The notes beneath the pieces are model-generated. The model saw nothing but the letters and a program-made list of their open reading frames with translations. It searched no databases and was not told the DNA's origin. 43,760 nucleotides of DNA, taken from the NCBI GenBank assembly GCA_937885575.1, contig CALABO010000002.1, forward strand, positions 1 to 43,760, in the 5' to 3' direction. Source of the stretch: an uncultured Pseudomonadota bacterium. GTDB lineage: Bacteria > Pseudomonadota > Alphaproteobacteria > Rs-D84. Position 1 is the stretch's first letter. Every line of letters starts with the position of its first letter. A program made the position numbers and the translations under genes. Shown here in pieces: positions 17,259-25,261 of the stretch.

Positions 17259-17269
17259 GTGCATCATTT

Positions 17270-17566
17270 TTAATCTGGAATATCTTCGGTTGGCACCGGA
17301 TATTCTTCCACTGGTTCGGGTTCCGGTTCTTCTTCGGGAAAGATAATTTCTTCGATATATTCTTCGACATTTTCATCAACAACGACCGGTTCCGCCACAG
17401 GTTCCACCGCGACCACCGTTGGTTCGGCAACCGGTTCCGCGACCGTTGGATTTTCAACCGAAACGACTTCGTTTTCCGTGGTGGTGACGGTCTCAATCAA
17501 TTCCGCCCGCGCGCCACAAACAGAAACTATTCCAACAAGCATTCCCAATACAAATATTTTTTTCAT
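17270..17566 (-). CDS. acidic Val/Pro/Glu-rich secreted protein, 98 aa
   Basis: The signal peptide MKKIFVLGMLVGIVSVCGARA is followed by a low-complexity, strongly acidic chain built of imperfect units such as VAEPVAEPTVV and VEPVAEPVVV, ending EEEPEPEPVEEYPVPTED. It is probably disordered. Repeats of this Val-Glu-Pro type occur in periplasm-spanning or surface-exposed spacers; function is otherwise unknown. The ATG at 17566 follows AAAAGGAGGAAAA, an excellent ribosome site. A terminator follows the stop. Confidence 0.75.
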   Translation of the reverse strand: MKKIFVLGMLVGIVSVCGARAELIETVTTTENEVVSVENPTVAEPVAEPTVVAVEPVAEPVVVDENVEEYIEEIIFPEEEPEPEPVEEYPVPTEDIPD

Positions 17567-17634
17567 TTTTCCTCCTTTTGGTGTATGTTGCATGGTAAAT
17601 ATTTTCGCGTAAAAAAGTCAACAGGTTTATTTTA

Positions 17635-17663
17635 TTGAACATAAATTTCATTCGCAATATAAT
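17635..17663 (+). promoter_or_regulatory. promoter predicted to give a leaderless mRNA (PagL-like gene)
   Basis: -35 TTGAAC (17635-17640), 17 nt, -10 TATAAT (17658-17663). The ATG at 17670 is only 6 nt after the -10, so transcription should begin at or next to the start codon. No Shine-Dalgarno is present. Confidence 0.65.
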
Positions 17664-17669
17664 CAAGAC

Positions 17670-18227
17670 ATGAAGAAGATTTGCATTTCATTTTTAACTC
17701 TGTTTTTGTTTAGCGCGGCAACCGCCGAAAACAACGTGTTTTTTGATGATGGCTACAACAATTCGCTGTCGATTTATGTCGCGCAAAGTACTGGGTCGGG
17801 GTCACTTCTGCACCTGTTTTATCCGGGTGATTGGGAAATCGTTCCGATGACGGCGGTGATGGTGGAATATGCGCAACCCATGACAATATTCCGTTTTCCG
17901 GCGCGTATGAATTTGAATCTGATTCAAAATACCGCGTATAATTCTGCGCGCGGCCTTTCGTTCTTTGGTGGCGGAATATCGTGGGACGTTGCACCAATTT
18001 CATGGCGCGGTTTCTATATGGGAATCGGATTTGGCCCATATTACCGCAACAATTATGACCGCTGGGTTTCAAGTCGTCTGGTGTTCGGTGAAAAGTTTTT
18101 TATTGGCGCACGCATCGCGGAACGCACGCGCATAGAATTCGTGACATTACATTTTTCGAACGGCGATTTTACCGAAACAAACCTTGGGTTCAACTTCGCC
18201 GGCCTTTCGATCGGGTACAGTTTTTAG
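17670..18227 (+). CDS. outer-membrane barrel, PagL-like lipid A deacylase candidate
   Basis: A 185-residue protein with signal peptide MKKICISFLTLFLFSAATA and alternating beta-strand character ending in GLSIGYSF, a typical terminal aromatic of outer-membrane barrels. Near the C-terminus is VTLHFSNGDF, resembling the HxSN catalytic motif of the PagL/acyloxyacyl hydrolase family, followed by NLGFNFAG. PagL enzymes remove the 3-O acyl chain from lipid A. I cannot place the third catalytic residue (Glu) with confidence. Length is close to the family. Its stop TAG lies in the first unit of a TTAGTG element. The promoter geometry predicts a leaderless transcript. Confidence 0.6.
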   Translation: MKKICISFLTLFLFSAATAENNVFFDDGYNNSLSIYVAQSTGSGSLLHLFYPGDWEIVPMTAVMVEYAQPMTIFRFPARMNLNLIQNTAYNSARGLSFFGGGISWDVAPISWRGFYMGIGFGPYYRNNYDRWVSSRLVFGEKFFIGARIAERTRIEFVTLHFSNGDFTETNLGFNFAGLSIGYSF

Positions 18228-18288
18228 TGTTAGTGTAAGTGGATAGTGGTTAGTAGATTATTCTAACCACCAACACTATTTACTAATC
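18224..18288. repeat. TTAGTG-family repeat, copy E (between convergent genes)
   Basis: Left arm TTAGTGTTAGTGTAAGTGG, right arm CTAACCACCAACACTATTTACTAA. The centre has a perfect GTGGTTAG / CTAACCAC hairpin (18247-18270). The stop codons of both flanking convergent genes lie inside it, and the hairpin may serve as their shared terminator. Confidence 0.75.
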
Positions 18289-19322
18289 GTATCTGCAATT
18301 GTTTTGACCGCGGTGTTTTCAACCAATGATTTTTTTGCCATTTTTTCAAGGCGCGTTGGATTTTCAAACAATTCCGACAGTGTCGCGGCCAACCATTTTT
18401 CGGTGAATTTCTTTTGATCTATGGCAAATCCGCCACCCAATTTTTCATAGTTTGCCGCGTTTGCCGCCTGGTCCGGATTGATGGCCAGTGGCACCAATAT
18501 CGCCGGCCGCCCGATGGTCATAAGTTCGATAACGGTGCTGGCCCCGCTGCGCCCGATGACCAGGTCCGCATCCGCAATCGCGCCTGCCATGTCGCGAATA
18601 AACGACAACACATTTGCGTGAATTTTGTTGTCGGCATAGAATTTTTGCAAACGCGCAACATTTTCCGGTCGCGTTTGATGCGTGACGAAAATCTTTTTGT
18701 TGCCCATCGCCGCAACCGCACGCGGCACAACATCGTCCAAGATTTGTGCGCCCAATGACCCGCCCGTCACCAGCAAGTGTGATTTCTTTGGCAACGGTGC
18801 GCCCGCGCGTTCGATAAAGTCGTGCCGCACCGGCAGTCCCGTATAAACCACGCGCACATTTTTATTCTTTGGAATTCCGGAAACATCATGGAAACTGGTC
18901 ATCAATGTTTTAACCCAACGCATGGTAAAACGATTTGCACGCCCGATTGCGCCGTTCTGTTCGTGCAGGTATGTTGGAATTTTCCACACATGCGCCGCAA
19001 AGACCGCCGGCACAGATGCATACCCGCCGAACGCGACAACCCGCGTCGGGCGCGTGAACGCAAACCGCAAAATCAATGCCATGGCCGAAACGCCGATTTT
19101 GAACAGCGCCCATACCTGATGCAATTTACTTTTTGCACCAACGCCCGACGCCCAAATGTGAACGCGTTTTGCACCGCGCGGTGCACCGTCCGCAACCATT
19201 TTATGAACGCGCCCGTCACAGGAAATTATTATTTTATGCCCGCGCGCGGCAAGTTCATCCGCCACCGCAAGTGCCGGAAAAACATGTCCGCCTGTGCCAC
19301 CCGTTGCAATCCAAATTTTCAT
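18276..19322 (-). CDS. murG: UDP-GlcNAc:lipid I GlcNAc transferase MurG
   Basis: A 348-residue GT-B glycosyltransferase converting lipid I to lipid II at the inner face of the membrane. The N-terminal glycine-rich loop ATGGTGGHVFPALAVA is diagnostic; a second, LLVTGGSLGAQ, lies near residue 180; the donor-site block IGRSGASTVIEL and LVPLAINPDQAANA follow. The ATG at 19322 is preceded by AAAGGGGG. A longer open frame upstream overlaps ftsW and is not used. It lies 22 nt after ftsW in a mraY-ftsW-murG run. The stop codon is inside repeat copy E. Confidence 0.96.
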   Translation of the reverse strand: MKIWIATGGTGGHVFPALAVADELAARGHKIIISCDGRVHKMVADGAPRGAKRVHIWASGVGAKSKLHQVWALFKIGVSAMALILRFAFTRPTRVVAFGGYASVPAVFAAHVWKIPTYLHEQNGAIGRANRFTMRWVKTLMTSFHDVSGIPKNKNVRVVYTGLPVRHDFIERAGAPLPKKSHLLVTGGSLGAQILDDVVPRAVAAMGNKKIFVTHQTRPENVARLQKFYADNKIHANVLSFIRDMAGAIADADLVIGRSGASTVIELMTIGRPAILVPLAINPDQAANAANYEKLGGGFAIDQKKFTEKWLAATLSELFENPTRLEKMAKKSLVENTAVKTIADTISK

Positions 19323-19344
19323 GTCAAACCCCCTTTGGTAAAAT

Positions 19345-20487
19345 TTATCCGCGCCATTTATCTTCGCGCACAATCGCCAGCACCATGCCGAACAACAAAC
19401 AGAACCCGACAAGTGAACTGCCGCCATACGATATAAACGGCAAGGTCATACCCTTTGGCGCAAACAGCCCCAGTGTCGATACCAAGTTTATACAGCACTG
19501 AATCCCGAACAGCGCCGCCGTGCCACCAACCGCATAGAACACGAATCTATCGCGCGCGTTCATTGCGTCCGTCACCAACAACTTTAATACATAAATTAGC
19601 AGGCACAACATAACGACCGCCAATATTGCGCCCAAATCTTCGACAATCGCGGCATAGATAAAATCAGTATGCGCATCCGGCAATTTTTCTTTGATAAACG
19701 CGTTATCGCCACTGCCAAAGAAACCACCGTGCTGAATCGATTGAACTGATTGCGTAATTTGATACTTGTCGCCTGTCCCGGTAAGCAATGTGTTGATACG
19801 ATTATGAATATGATCCATCGTGTAATACGCGACTGTTAAAATCCCTGCACCGGCGGCAATCATTCCGCCAAACGCCCACCAAGACAGCCCTGCGATTAAC
19901 AGCATACAAATAAACACACCAAGATAGAGCAGTGTACTGCCCACATCGGGGTGTGTAAAAATCACAACCAGTGCCGGAACAAAAAGTGCGATATAAATCC
20001 ACCAACTGGGCATGCGGAATTTCCATGCATCGCCCGCAACAAAAAGTTTTTCGCCAAAACGCCGATGCATTTCCGCCAAGAACCACGCGGTCAATATGAT
20101 AAACCCCGGTTTCATAATATCTGCGGGCAAAACATTAAACGGCCCAATCGCGACAAATCGCGCAGATCCCTTTATCGTATGTGGCGCAATAACTGTGACG
20201 GCCAGCAAAAGAAAACCGACGACAACATCCAAAATCGACAATTTTAATACTGTTTTTTTGTTTAATAAACTCGCCACAAATAAAGTGGCAAGTCCGATTG
20301 CATAAAATGGCAAACCTTTTACAAAAAAGAAATACCATGGCTCGCCAAGGTTTTCGGCAACAACGCTGCCCGCGGAAACGGAAAAAAACATACCAATCAG
20401 CATCAACAGCAAAACCATATACAGCAATCGTCTGTCGATTTCAAAAAACCAACTGGTAAGTTTGCTTTCTTCCGTCCGTTTGAACAT
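19345..20487 (-). CDS. ftsW: peptidoglycan glycosyltransferase FtsW
   Basis: A 380-residue polytopic membrane protein of the SEDS family, the septal peptidoglycan polymerase. Characteristic motifs are PDAHTDFIYAAIVEDLG (near 250-266) and the late ISYGGSSL near 355. About ten hydrophobic segments are visible. The ATG at 20487 follows AAAAGGGAAA. Its position after mraY and before murG identifies it as FtsW rather than RodA. murD, which normally sits between mraY and ftsW, is absent. Confidence 0.93.
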   Translation of the reverse strand: MFKRTEESKLTSWFFEIDRRLLYMVLLLMLIGMFFSVSAGSVVAENLGEPWYFFFVKGLPFYAIGLATLFVASLLNKKTVLKLSILDVVVGFLLLAVTVIAPHTIKGSARFVAIGPFNVLPADIMKPGFIILTAWFLAEMHRRFGEKLFVAGDAWKFRMPSWWIYIALFVPALVVIFTHPDVGSTLLYLGVFICMLLIAGLSWWAFGGMIAAGAGILTVAYYTMDHIHNRINTLLTGTGDKYQITQSVQSIQHGGFFGSGDNAFIKEKLPDAHTDFIYAAIVEDLGAILAVVMLCLLIYVLKLLVTDAMNARDRFVFYAVGGTAALFGIQCCINLVSTLGLFAPKGMTLPFISYGGSSLVGFCLLFGMVLAIVREDKWRG

Positions 20488-20500
20488 GCGCGTTTCCCTT

Positions 20501-21589
20501 TTATGCGAATTTAAGCAACATCAATGCAAGTCCCGAAAACAAAACCGACATCACGAAAAACCTGTCCACAATCTTTGTTTCCGGCCACCCAAGTTCTTCA
20601 AAATGATGGTGCAATGGCGCGCGCCGGAAAATCCGCCGACCGGTACCGGTTGCGTGCCGCGTAATCTTAAAGAACATTGTTTGCACAAATGACGACAACA
20701 AAATCAAAACCATCATCGCCGCCGCAATTCCCATGATGACTTCGGACTTTAATAACATTGCGACCGTTCCCATAAATCCGCCAAGCGCAAGTGACCCAAC
20801 ATCGCCCATAAATATCGACGCCGGTTTTGCATTAAACCACAAAAAACCAAGCACCGCGCCGAACACCGCACCAAGTACCGGATACAGGCCACTGGTCGCC
20901 GGCATAAACAAAACCGTGTCCATAAATCCAATGCGCGTTGCACCATAAAGCGCGACAACCAAAACAATCAAAACCGGAATATAAAGTTTGACCAACATTC
21001 CATCCAGCCCGTCCGTGATATTTGTCGCGTTCGCGCCGCCACAGATAACAAAATACGCAAACACATAATAAAATATCCCAAGTGGAAAGATTATTCCAAA
21101 CGGCAGCGCCAACGAATTATCCGGAATATATGACGGCATCGTCAGATTGATAAGATAAGCCAACACAACAACACATACGCCTTCGATAATCAAACGCAAC
21201 GCCGGTGAAAGGCCATTTGATGCTTTTTTTGATTGCGTCGTTACTTTTTTGTAATCGTCAACAAACCCGATAATTGAAAACATAACCAAAGACAGCAATG
21301 CAATCCAACCTGTCATACTATCCGCCGGCATAAACAAAATTGCACCAATCAGTGTTGCAATCACGACCAGTATTCCGCCCATCGTTGGTGTGCCGGCCTT
21401 TTGCCGATGCGATTCCGGAACATTTTCACTAATGGGCTGACCCTTTTTCTGCCATGCGTGCATTGCGCGAATAAACGGTCGCCCAAACAGCATCATAATA
21501 ATAAACGCCGTCCCAAAGGCCGCACCAAACTGGGTCCATCCGCCAAAGAACAATCCAAACCCGTGTGATAACAAATAGTCCGTAAGCAT
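20501..21589 (-). CDS. mraY: phospho-MurNAc-pentapeptide transferase MraY
   Basis: A 362-residue polytopic membrane enzyme forming lipid I from UDP-MurNAc-pentapeptide and undecaprenyl phosphate. The family motifs are visible: FVDDYKKV (Asp-Asp, near 115), NATNITDGLDGM (near 190) and APLHHHFEELGW (near 322). The ATG at 21589 follows AAGGAG with good spacing; the longer open frame would start in the leader and is unlikely. It is 13 nt upstream of ftsW, so the two are one operon. Confidence 0.97.
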   Translation of the reverse strand: MLTDYLLSHGFGLFFGGWTQFGAAFGTAFIIMMLFGRPFIRAMHAWQKKGQPISENVPESHRQKAGTPTMGGILVVIATLIGAILFMPADSMTGWIALLSLVMFSIIGFVDDYKKVTTQSKKASNGLSPALRLIIEGVCVVVLAYLINLTMPSYIPDNSLALPFGIIFPLGIFYYVFAYFVICGGANATNITDGLDGMLVKLYIPVLIVLVVALYGATRIGFMDTVLFMPATSGLYPVLGAVFGAVLGFLWFNAKPASIFMGDVGSLALGGFMGTVAMLLKSEVIMGIAAAMMVLILLSSFVQTMFFKITRHATGTGRRIFRRAPLHHHFEELGWPETKIVDRFFVMSVLFSGLALMLLKFA

Positions 21590-21612
21590 AATTTCTCCTT
21601 TTTTATGCCTAT

Positions 21613-21641
21613 ATTTTATCACAATAGTTTGAATAGTGAAA
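21613..21641 (-). promoter_or_regulatory. mraY-ftsW-murG promoter
   Basis: Minus strand: -35 TTTCAC (21641-21636), 17-nt spacer, -10 TAAAAT (21618-21613). Confidence 0.45.
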
Positions 21642-21666
21642 CTTTATTTGAAAATTTTTTTGGCCT

Positions 21667-23706
21667 TTAGAAAATACCGCCAACAACCGCATCCGATTGT
21701 TCAGGGTTGTTTGTTTTTGCAGGGTTTGGGGCTTGGCCGGGCTTAAATGCCTCGGTAATAATAGTCCCTGACGGGTCTTCGGCGGCGGAAACACCGGTCG
21801 CGCGATTCACACGTACAAAGTTTAATCCATCCGGCACCGCAAAGGGTTGATTCTTTTCGTTCGCAAGTGCAACGGTCATAAAGTCCGCAAATGCGCGCGC
21901 GGCCATATGACTGCCCGCGCCTTTGCCAAGTGGCTTTGGCGTGTCATAACCCAGATACACCCCGGCGATTAGATTTTTGGTAAATCCGACAAACCAAACA
22001 TCTTTGACATCGTTGGTTGTCCCGGTCTTTCCGGCAATTGTATGCCCGGCAACGGCGGCCTGGCGTCCCGTGCCACGTTCAACCGCACCCTGCAAAATCG
22101 ACACCAGTTGATATAAACTCTGCGGATCCGAAAGCGGTTCAGAATCGGCAACCTCGGGGTCGGGTTCCATACCATCGATCCATTCAATAATCTCGGTTTT
22201 ATTCCCGCCGATAACATTGCCATACCGGTCTTCGATATAGTCCACCATTTTCGGTTGAATCCGGCGGCCACCGTTCACAAACGCGGAATACCCAAGCACC
22301 AATCTTTCAAGTGTCGTTTCGCCCGACCCCAACGCCATCGACAGATTAAGGTTATTCATATCTTCGGGATAAACGCCAAAGCGTTTTGCAACCTCTACCG
22401 CATTTTCGACACCAATCTTGTCAACCATGCGAACACTTGGCACATTACGTGAAGTTTCAAGCGCCAATCGCAACGGCACATCGCCAAGGAATTTTTTATC
22501 GTAATTTTCCGGCTTCCATTCCATATTGTTTTCGCGCCACCCAACAATCGGCGTATCCGAAATCAAACCTTCGGGCGAAAAGTCGCGTTCCAACGCCGCC
22601 AAATACACGAACGGCTTTATCGTACTGCCAATCTGGCGCATCGCCTGGGTCGCGCGATTAAACGAACTTTGCGCGAACGAACGTCCGCCCGCCATGGCAA
22701 GGATTCGCCCGGTATGTGGATTCATCACGATAATTGCGCCCTGTAATTTTTCCGTACGCCCTTCGTTATATGTATCCAATGCCTTGTTCAGTGCGGCGGA
22801 CGCGGCGCGTTGATATTCCGGAATAATCGTTGTTTTGATATATAAACCCTGGTTATACAATGTTTCACGCCCAAGTTGATTAAGCAATTGCCGGCGCACA
22901 TCTTCGGCAAAGTATTGAAAGTCATCTTCCATTTGCGCGGTAAAACCGCTGTTGATATTCAATGGTTCTGCGGCGGCGGCATCGGCCTGGTCACGGGTAA
23001 TGTAACCTTCGGCGGCCATGCGGCGCAATACATAGTTCCGCCGTTCTTCGGCGCGCGCGCGGTCATTTGGCGCCTTTGGCAAAGAAGCAAGGAACGCGCA
23101 TTCGGACAAAGTCAATTCCGATACGGGCTTGTTAAAATACATCAACGCCGCCGATCCGACACCATACGCGCGTGCGCCCAAAAATATCTGATTAAGATAA
23201 AGCGTCATAATATGCTTTTTCGAAAAGGCCCGTTCAAGGCGCAACGCCAAAATCGCCTCTTTAATCTTGCGCGAAATCGTGCGGTCGGACGACAGGAAGA
23301 AGTTTTTTGCGACCTGTTGAGTGATGGTTGACGCGCCGGTAAATTTCGTGTTGAACCCAAGCGTGCGCATAAAATTATTTATCGATGCGCGCAAAATCCC
23401 CTGAACATCAATACCCGGATGCGTCCAGAAATTTTGGTCTTCGGCGGCGACGAAAGCATTCACCAATTGCGGCGGCATATCTTCAAAGTCAATAAACACG
23501 CGGCGTTCTTCGGCATATTCAATCAGCAACGAACCGTCCGCGGCATAAAGTCGTGTCGCAACCGGCGGCGCGTATGTAGCAAGTTTTCGATAGTCCGGCA
23601 AATTTCCACCGTATATCAAAAACAACGCGGCCACCGCGGCAATCGCCGCAACAATGCACCAAAAAATCACATGCAGAAAAAAACGAAAAACTTTTTTCAA
23701 TTTCAT
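21667..23706 (-). CDS. mrcA: class A penicillin-binding protein 1A
   Basis: A 679-residue bifunctional peptidoglycan synthase. An N-terminal membrane anchor (VIFWCIVAAIAAVAALFLIY) is followed by a GT51 transglycosylase domain with EDQNFWTHPGID, GASTITQQVAKN and RKIKEAILALRLE. The transpeptidase domain has the Ser-x-x-Lys active site GSTIKPF near residue 395, the SRN motif and KTGTT near 583. The chain is shorter than many PBP1A (about 800), with the reduction after the KTG motif. I chose ATG 23706; no ribosome site exists, but a consensus promoter ends 7 nt before it, so the mRNA is probably leaderless. ATG codons at 23712 and 23736 lie upstream of the predicted transcript. Confidence 0.93.
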   Translation of the reverse strand: MKLKKVFRFFLHVIFWCIVAAIAAVAALFLIYGGNLPDYRKLATYAPPVATRLYAADGSLLIEYAEERRVFIDFEDMPPQLVNAFVAAEDQNFWTHPGIDVQGILRASINNFMRTLGFNTKFTGASTITQQVAKNFFLSSDRTISRKIKEAILALRLERAFSKKHIMTLYLNQIFLGARAYGVGSAALMYFNKPVSELTLSECAFLASLPKAPNDRARAEERRNYVLRRMAAEGYITRDQADAAAAEPLNINSGFTAQMEDDFQYFAEDVRRQLLNQLGRETLYNQGLYIKTTIIPEYQRAASAALNKALDTYNEGRTEKLQGAIIVMNPHTGRILAMAGGRSFAQSSFNRATQAMRQIGSTIKPFVYLAALERDFSPEGLISDTPIVGWRENNMEWKPENYDKKFLGDVPLRLALETSRNVPSVRMVDKIGVENAVEVAKRFGVYPEDMNNLNLSMALGSGETTLERLVLGYSAFVNGGRRIQPKMVDYIEDRYGNVIGGNKTEIIEWIDGMEPDPEVADSEPLSDPQSLYQLVSILQGAVERGTGRQAAVAGHTIAGKTGTTNDVKDVWFVGFTKNLIAGVYLGYDTPKPLGKGAGSHMAARAFADFMTVALANEKNQPFAVPDGLNFVRVNRATGVSAAEDPSGTIITEAFKPGQAPNPAKTNNPEQSDAVVGGIF

Positions 23707-23713
23707 AAACATA

Positions 23714-23742
23714 ATTGTAAAATAAAAAAAATTCATTTGCAA
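23714..23742 (-). promoter_or_regulatory. PBP1A promoter (leaderless type)
   Basis: Minus strand: -35 TTGCAA (23742-23737), 17 nt, -10 TACAAT (23719-23714), then 7 nt to the ATG at 23706. Confidence 0.65.
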
Positions 23743-23765
23743 GTGCGATATGAAATTGCTATGCT
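23737..23765 (+). promoter_or_regulatory. divergent promoter sharing the same -35
   Basis: Plus strand: -35 TTGCAA (23737-23742), 17 nt, -10 TATGCT (23760-23765). The -35 hexamer is self-complementary and is the same six bases used by the PBP1A promoter. Confidence 0.6.
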
Positions 23766-23800
23766 AAATCTGAAAGGATTTTTAATCAGGGAGAATTCCA

Positions 23801-24883
23801 ATGAGAAAAATTATCATATGTATGTTGCTTTTTACGACAAATGTTTTTGCGGAAAAAATTAGTAATTATTCTAGTGCTTGGAAGGTTGGAATCCTGTATA
23901 ACACTGATGTTTCTGGTGAATCAGTGATTGGCAAATACGGTTCTTATACTACGGTCATTATTGCGCGTGAGATTTATGAAAATGGAGGAAAGTTTTGCCC
24001 AACACGTGTCATAGGCAGCAGTATGTCATATGAAAATGTTACACTTCGTTATCAAGACAACCCTTTGTTCACATGTTATACAATCTGTAAACCTGGGCAC
24101 TATGGGAACAACTGTGAAAAAATTGGGACGCCAAGTATTTGTGAAAATACCAATTATGAATCGGTTTTTAAAGATAAACTAAAAATCGATGTTAAATCTG
24201 ATGTGTCGTTGTCATCATACAATATTAATGCATTTAGTGCGGGTTCAGAAACTTCTGGCTATGGTTTGTCTCAAGTAGATATATATCAATTAACCACACT
24301 GGGAATAGTCGGGTATGTTCCCTATGGAATTGTTGTTGCACCAATAAAAATATCAACAGCTGGTGGTGGTGCCATAAGTTCAATATCCGTCAATACAAAT
24401 AATCAAACAACGACCCTATGTGCAAGTGGATATAAACTTGAGAAAGGAACTTGTGTTAAACCGAGTAATTGCAAAATAATAGTTCCACATAAACCAAATA
24501 ATGACTCAACTGGGGGAATAACATATTGCACGGGATATGATGATAATTATGATAGTGCAAAACATTATCTTGTTGAGGAATCTGCTTGTTATTCCTATCG
24601 TTGCAAAGAAGGTGGATTTGACATAAATTCTGATAGAAAAGATTGTATAAAGGATTGTGGTAAAACAAAAAAATCCGGTGTTTTAGATAACGGTAATTGT
24701 AAAATATGTGGTGACAACCAAATGTTCAAAGATGGAGACTGCGTTGATTACAAACCGCTATACGCAAAAGATTTAATCGACGGTTTATGTGATGTTGGAA
24801 AATGTTGGATGGAATCAAGCCCAACGGAATATAGCAAATGTGTTTTTGAAAAATGGGATAGCCAAAACAACAAATGCGAATAG
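23801..24883 (+). CDS. secreted cysteine-rich protein, 360 aa
   Basis: Signal peptide MRKIIICMLLFTTNVFAE, then an exported chain with many cysteines in short loops. The first half has ENGGKFCPTR and CKPGHYGNNCEK (EGF-like). The second half has CASGYKLEKGTCVKPSNC, CKEGGFDINSDRKDC, CKICGDNQMFKDGDC and finally CVFEKWDSQNNKCE. The repeated G-x-C-x(5-8)-C spacing resembles the cysteine-rich repeats of its large neighbour at 25644. No enzymatic motif is visible. The ATG follows AGGGAGAATTCCA. Base composition looks more AT-rich than the biosynthetic genes beside it. It opens the surface-protein island. Confidence 0.7.
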   Translation: MRKIIICMLLFTTNVFAEKISNYSSAWKVGILYNTDVSGESVIGKYGSYTTVIIAREIYENGGKFCPTRVIGSSMSYENVTLRYQDNPLFTCYTICKPGHYGNNCEKIGTPSICENTNYESVFKDKLKIDVKSDVSLSSYNINAFSAGSETSGYGLSQVDIYQLTTLGIVGYVPYGIVVAPIKISTAGGGAISSISVNTNNQTTTLCASGYKLEKGTCVKPSNCKIIVPHKPNNDSTGGITYCTGYDDNYDSAKHYLVEESACYSYRCKEGGFDINSDRKDCIKDCGKTKKSGVLDNGNCKICGDNQMFKDGDCVDYKPLYAKDLIDGLCDVGKCWMESSPTEYSKCVFEKWDSQNNKCE

Positions 24884-24905
24884 AACACGGCATAAAATAA
24901 ATTCC

Positions 24906-24998
24906 CGTCACACCGCGGTAACGCGGTATCTTGTGGTTTCATCCGTATAGCAAATTCACAAGAAGTTCGACAAGATACCGGCTTTCGCTGGTATGACG
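24906..24998. repeat. palindromic GTCAYACC-type element with inverted ends
   Basis: The ends at 24906-24934 and 24970-24998 are 29-nt inverted repeats matching at 22 of 29 positions. Each is itself a hairpin with a GNRA-type loop: ACCGCG-GTAA-CGCGGT on the left, and ACCAGC-GAAA-GCCGGT on the right (read on the minus strand). The pattern resembles the widespread proteobacterial palindromes of the GTCATNCC...GGNATCC type. A TTAGTG-family tract follows directly. Confidence 0.7.
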
Positions 24999-25003
24999 TG
25001 TTC

Positions 25004-25035
25004 TTTACTAACCACTATCCACTGACACTAACACT
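25004..25035. repeat. TTAGTG-family repeat, copy F
   Basis: TTTACTAACCACTATCC then ACTGACACTAACACT, abutting the palindromic element at 24906-24998. Confidence 0.65.
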
Positions 25036-25052
25036 CGCCCACAATTTACCAC

Positions 25053-25066
25053 TTGATTTTTATCAA
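25053..25066. promoter_or_regulatory. FNR-type box overlapping the tRNA promoter
   Basis: TTGATTTTTATCAA matches the FNR/Anr/FnrL consensus TTGAT-N4-ATCAA at all ten fixed positions. It covers the -35, a position at which bound FNR would normally repress or activate depending on exact spacing. Regulation is inferred. Confidence 0.4.
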
Positions 25067-25080
25067 ATATATTATATAAT
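25053..25080 (+). promoter_or_regulatory. tRNA-Gly promoter
   Basis: -35 TTGATT (25053-25058), 16-nt spacer, -10 TATAAT (25075-25080). Predicted start is near 25087, 14 nt before the tRNA. Confidence 0.65.
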
Positions 25081-25100
25081 TCGCATACTGTGAACTCGTT

Positions 25101-25175
25101 GCGGGCATAGTACAAGGGCTAGTACGCAAGCCTTCCAAGCTTGATATGCGGGTTCGAGTCCCGCTGCCCGCACCA
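25101..25175 (+). tRNA. tRNA-Gly (anticodon UCC)
   Basis: A 75-nt cloverleaf with encoded CCA. Acceptor GCGGGCA pairs with TGCCCGC; D stem GTAC/GTAC; anticodon stem CAAGC/GCTTG with loop CTTCCAA (anticodon TCC); T stem GCGGG/CCCGC with TTCGAGT. It reads GGA/GGG glycine codons. It sits 86 nt upstream of tRNA-Tyr on the same transcript. Confidence 0.96.
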
Positions 25176-25176
25176 C

Positions 25177-25213
25177 GGATTTTTACCGAAGCGATAGCGA
25201 GGGCTAAAAATCC
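25177..25213. repeat. GAAGCG palindrome between tRNA genes, copy 1
   Basis: GGATTTTTA (25177-25185) pairs perfectly with TAAAAATCC (25205-25213) around CCGAAGCGATAGCGAGGGC. It may act as a processing stem between the tRNAs. A related palindrome lies at 25431. Confidence 0.55.
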
Positions 25214-25261
25214 AGTGTCTCGCCGTAGTGTAACGGAGGCGGACAAAGACAAAACAGTTCT

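Noticed and set aside
20488..20500. hidden murD between mraY and ftsW
   Set aside because: The gap is only 13 nt, so the gene is absent here.
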